DNA from: Coprococcus aceti
Lineage (GTDB): Bacteria; Bacillota; Clostridia; Lachnospirales; Lachnospiraceae
Assembly: GCF_025567285.1 (NCBI RefSeq)
Contig: NZ_JAOQJT010000010.1
Location: forward strand, 42,810-106,809
Direction: 5' to 3'
DNA: 64,000 nt
The stretch's first letter is position 1. The number at the start of each line of letters is the position of its first letter. The position numbers were made by a program, and so were the translations under genes. Positions 61,138 through 64,000 of the stretch are shown here, one piece after another. A model generated the notes under the pieces. That model searched no databases and was not told where the DNA came from. It saw nothing but the letters and a program-made list of their open reading frames with translations.

Positions 61138-62226
61138 TTAATAATCCAGTGACTCCATGTACTTCATGTACTTTACAACCATAAGAGCGATCTTGAATGT
61201 GATGGCATCCTCGAATACTCTCAGATCAAGGCCTGTGCTCTTCTGCAACTTATCAAGTCTGTATACCAGAGTATTTCTGTGGATGTACAACTGTCTTGAT
61301 GTCTCTGATACGTTCAAGCTGTTCTCAAAGAACTTGTTGATAGTTGACAAAGTCTCCTCGTCAAACTCATCAGGGCTCTTGCCGTCAAATATCTCTCTGA
61401 TGAACATCTTGCACAGAGGAAGTGGAAGCTGGTAAATAAGTCGTCCTATTCCAAGATTGCTGTATGCTATGATATCTGTGTTCTCATAGAATATCTTTCC
61501 AACATCCAGAGCCATCTTAGCCTCTTTGTATGAACGTGAAACTTCCTTTATCTCATTGACAATTGTTCCGAATGATACATGTACAGATGACATCGCCTCG
61601 GTATTGAGCATGTCAACGATGACCTTGGCAATCTTGTTCATGTCGTCATATGTCTCGTTGGACTTGACTTCCTTGACAAGAATGATGTTCTTCTCGTCCA
61701 CAGCAGTGATGAAATCCTTTGTCTTGGCTGAGAAGATATTACGTACTGTCTCAAGTGCATTGGTATCCTTCTCATTCTTTGTCTCTATGATAAATACGAT
61801 TCTTCTCACATCAGTATCTATGTGGAGCTTCTTTGCTCTGTTGTAGATATCAACCAGAAGGAGATTGTCTAAGAGAAGGTTCTTGATAAAGTTGTCCTTG
61901 TCAAATCTCTCCTTGTATGCGACCAAAAGGTTCTGGATCTGAAATGCTGCGATCTTGCCGACCATATATGTATCATCGGTCTCGCCCTTTGCCATGAGAA
62001 TATGCTCTAACTGGTTATCGTCAAACACCTTGAAGAACTGATAACCTCTTACAACCTGGCTCTCTGCCGGTGAATCAACAAATGCACGAACTGAATCCTC
62101 GCAGTCATCTATATCCTTAAGTGTTGACGCAAGCACTTTTCCCTCTGTGTCCAACACGCACAGGTCAGTTCTTGTTATACCTTTTAATCCGTCTATTGTA
62201 TCCTGAAGAATCTGGTTTGATATCAT
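61138..62226 (-). CDS. CdaR/PucR-type transcriptional regulator
   Basis: A 362-aa regulator. The N-terminal domain resembles the sugar-diacid recognition domain of CdaR (ISNQILQDTIDGLKG, then VLDTEGKVLAST). A GGDEF-like linker (about 130-260) precedes the PucR C-terminal HTH (VSETSRQLYIHRNTLVYRLDKL, about 310-332). Related proteins respond to carbohydrate or diacid signals. The chosen start has AAGGAG 8 bases upstream; a GTG 3 codons earlier is inside that spacing. It lies directly downstream of the sugar ABC ATPase and may regulate sugar uptake (inference). Confidence 0.85.
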   Translation of the reverse strand: MISNQILQDTIDGLKGITRTDLCVLDTEGKVLASTLKDIDDCEDSVRAFVDSPAESQVVRGYQFFKVFDDNQLEHILMAKGETDDTYMVGKIAAFQIQNLLVAYKERFDKDNFIKNLLLDNLLLVDIYNRAKKLHIDTDVRRIVFIIETKNEKDTNALETVRNIFSAKTKDFITAVDEKNIILVKEVKSNETYDDMNKIAKVIVDMLNTEAMSSVHVSFGTIVNEIKEVSRSYKEAKMALDVGKIFYENTDIIAYSNLGIGRLIYQLPLPLCKMFIREIFDGKSPDEFDEETLSTINKFFENSLNVSETSRQLYIHRNTLVYRLDKLQKSTGLDLRVFEDAITFKIALMVVKYMKYMESLDY

Positions 62227-62298
62227 TCTTTTCACTCCTTATACTCATTATACGTTTTATCCCGTAATCCATTACTCTTATTTTAAAGCAAAATTGTA

Positions 62299-62350
62299 GA
62301 AAAAAAAAGAGAAAATGCAGATTTTTTATATGTATTTTCTGCATTTTCTC
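62299..62350 (-). terminator. Strong terminator after the sugar ABC ATPase
   Basis: GAGAAAATGCAG pairs with CTGCATTTTCTC around an 18-base loop, followed on the minus strand by nine or more T. It lies 73 bases past the stop. Confidence 0.9.
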
Positions 62351-62422
62351 AATTTTTCAAGAATTAAACTACTGTTTCCAGTTATCTGGAGTGTAATTGT
62401 AAGTTCTATGTGTTATCTAAGA

Positions 62423-63535
62423 CTAGTTAACAAGGATCTCCTCTGTCTCCTTATCGAAGATATGAATCTTGCTTAAGTCAAATGCGAACTGAACTGTGTC
62501 GCCAGGTCTAGCTGTTGTACGAGCATTTACTCTTGCTGTGATATCGAACTGGTCGATTGTGAAGTATAAGTAAACCTCGGCACCAAGCATCTCGTAGATG
62601 TTGATTCTTGCATCGATTACGCTCTCTGGTGATGACTCGATGAAGAGCTGCTCATCATGAATATCCTCTGGACGGATACCAAGAACAACTTCCTTATCGA
62701 TAGCATCAAGTGCGATAAGTCTCTCAGCCTTGCTGTCTGGAACCTTGATTGAATGTGAACCGAACATAAGGAGAACGTCAGCACCTGACTTAACAACCTT
62801 ACAATCGATGAAGTTCATAGGTGGCATACCCATGAATCCGGCAACGAACAGGTTACATGGCTTGTCGTAGAGGTTCTGAGGTGTATCTACCTGCTGGATG
62901 ATACCATCCTTCATAACTACGATTCTTGTACCAAGTGTCATAGCCTCTGTCTGGTCATGTGTTACGTAGATGATAGTTGTCTGGAGTCTCTGATGAAGCT
63001 TTGAGATCTCAACACGCATCTGTACACGAAGCTTAGCATCAAGGTTTGAAAGAGGCTCGTCCATAAGGAATACCTTTGGCTCACGGACAATTGCACGTCC
63101 CATAGCAACTCGCTGTCTCTGTCCACCTGATAAAGCCTTTGGCTTTCTGTCAAGAAGATGCTCGATATCAAGAATCTTAGCTGCCTCATGTACAGCCTTG
63201 TCGATCTTCTCCTTTGGAACCTTTCTTAACTTAAGTCCAAATGCCATGTTATCATATACTGACATATGTGGGTACAGAGCGTAGTTCTGGAATACCATCG
63301 CAATATCTCTGTCCTTTGGCTCTACATCGTTTACGAGCTTGTCGCCGATCCATAACTCACCTGAGCTGATATCCTCAAGTCCTGCTATCATTCTAAGAGT
63401 TGTTGACTTTCCACATCCTGATGGTCCAACAAAGATGATGAACTCCTTGTCTTCGATCTCAAGGTTGAAGTCCTTAACTGCGTTGAATCCGTTAGGATAT
63501 ACCTTGTAAATGTTCTTAAGTGATAAACTTGCCAT
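62423..63535 (-). CDS. Sugar ABC transporter ATPase, MsmK/UgpC type
   Basis: A 370-aa ATPase. Walker A is VGPSGCGKSTTLRMIAGL (about 34-51), the signature is LSGGQRQRVAMGRAIV, Walker B VFLMDEPLSNLDAKL, and the H-loop YVTHDQTEAMTL. The C-terminal TOBE/OB regulatory domain (about 240-370) is the CUT1 type. Such ATPases energise several sugar permeases in Firmicutes, and no permease or binding protein is adjacent, which fits a shared MsmK. GGAGGTAA precedes the ATG by 7 bases. Confidence 0.94.
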   Translation of the reverse strand: MASLSLKNIYKVYPNGFNAVKDFNLEIEDKEFIIFVGPSGCGKSTTLRMIAGLEDISSGELWIGDKLVNDVEPKDRDIAMVFQNYALYPHMSVYDNMAFGLKLRKVPKEKIDKAVHEAAKILDIEHLLDRKPKALSGGQRQRVAMGRAIVREPKVFLMDEPLSNLDAKLRVQMRVEISKLHQRLQTTIIYVTHDQTEAMTLGTRIVVMKDGIIQQVDTPQNLYDKPCNLFVAGFMGMPPMNFIDCKVVKSGADVLLMFGSHSIKVPDSKAERLIALDAIDKEVVLGIRPEDIHDEQLFIESSPESVIDARINIYEMLGAEVYLYFTIDQFDITARVNARTTARPGDTVQFAFDLSKIHIFDKETEEILVN

Positions 63536-64000
63536 TTGAAATTACCTCCGTAGTGTATATAATCTTGTTTTTGTTCACCCTAAAAACTATTGTTATTCTA
63601 CATCATTGGCATTTTTCATTCTATGTGATTATTGCTCAAAAAAATTTTTAAACTTTTGTCTAAATTGTATACGTGCACAAATTTTGCAACATTTTGACGA
63701 TTTTCGAACCGTTTTCCCTTGGTTTAAACTTCCTTTTTTGTGAAACCTTCACCATACCCATTTATGTCAATAGGGTTTTTCGTCACGTTTTCGGTATATT
63801 TTATTACTTTTGCCTATTGTTTTTACTCATATATATACTTGACAAACCAGAAAAATGTAGAACAGCCGGCAAAATCTGTAACATTTTGTACTACAGTAAA
63901 AAAACTCTGCTGATTGATATGTACCCAGAATCCTGGACACATATTTATGAACTAGGCTGAACACATGGATGCTATCCTGTATTGTACAGGTGGCATCCAT
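63536..64000. other. Intergenic region upstream of the sugar ABC ATPase
   Basis: 465 bases with no convincing gene. It should hold the promoter of the ABC ATPase, but no pair of hexamers with good spacing stands out; TTGCAA and TATACA at about 63665-63690 on the minus strand are too close together. A hairpin (ATGGATGC...CCTGTA with TACAGG...GCATCCAT, 63965-64000) reaches the window edge. It may be the terminator of a gene outside the window. Confidence 0.5.

Noticed and set aside
63673..63960. 95-codon plus-strand frame at the right end of the window
   Set aside because: GTG start without a ribosome site; Phe/Ile-rich translation of an AT-rich intergenic stretch. Judged noncoding.

Overview
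The window comes from the chromosome of a low- to mid-GC Firmicute, most probably a gut Clostridium of the family Lachnospiraceae (inference). The pointers are strong AGGAGG-type ribosome binding sites, a 12-TM/LuxR regulator, a TnpV/MobA/DUF5348-type mobilizable element, a DUF3427 helicase with a Nudix partner, and an FtsEX/M23/CtpA division cluster. Nearly all genes lie on the minus strand. No rRNA, tRNA or CRISPR array was seen.

Layout. 1-28.8 kb is mostly ordinary chromosome: a heterodimeric ABC exporter, a FeoA-like protein, ilvE, a flavin reductase, an SLC13/ArsB-type anion transporter coupled to an HD hydrolase, glycerate kinase, a secreted Fn3-like protein, a 12-TM/LuxR regulator, a MATE exporter, a 34-aa protein, an ROK fructokinase, two family 2 glycosyltransferases, uppP, a deoxyinosine glycosylase, a sodium:neurotransmitter-type symporter, a hybrid histidine kinase, a flippase-like membrane protein, an ECF sigma/anti-sigma pair, a YgcG/TPM protein with a zinc-ribbon membrane partner, and an XRE/zinc-ribbon regulator.

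28.8-44.3 kb is accessory and becomes visibly AT-richer towards its distal part. It holds (a) a three-gene operon of a PLD-SF2 helicase-DUF3427 protein, a Nudix hydrolase and a large SF1 helicase with a topoisomerase-type zinc ribbon; (b) a DUF4177-like zinc protein and a 5'-truncated SHOCT gene; (c) a KAP-family NTPase downstream of a tight cassette of a 73-aa protein, a DUF4869-like protein, a tiny P-loop ATPase and an acidic, possibly Toprim-like protein; and (d) a two-component system with an immunity-type ABC transporter. Clusters (a) and (c) are the best candidates for undescribed defence-type systems; no function was tested.

44,549-54,810 is a 10.25-kb integrative mobilizable element inserted in the last codons of guaA. 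A 12-bp direct repeat (the guaA stop region) bounds it. It carries a tyrosine integrase, an excisionase-like protein, MobC, a MobA-type relaxase, a RepA/AAA ATPase, TnpV and DUF5348, plus cargo (XRE regulator with an ABC transporter; a second XRE regulator; a membrane-anchored protein). What looks like the original guaA terminator is stranded on the far side of the element.

54.8-64 kb returns to core genes: guaA, a CtpA-like S41 protease, an M23 coiled-coil peptidoglycan hydrolase, ftsX and ftsE (a plausible FtsEX-hydrolase division module), a CdaR/PucR-type regulator and an MsmK/UgpC-type sugar ABC ATPase.
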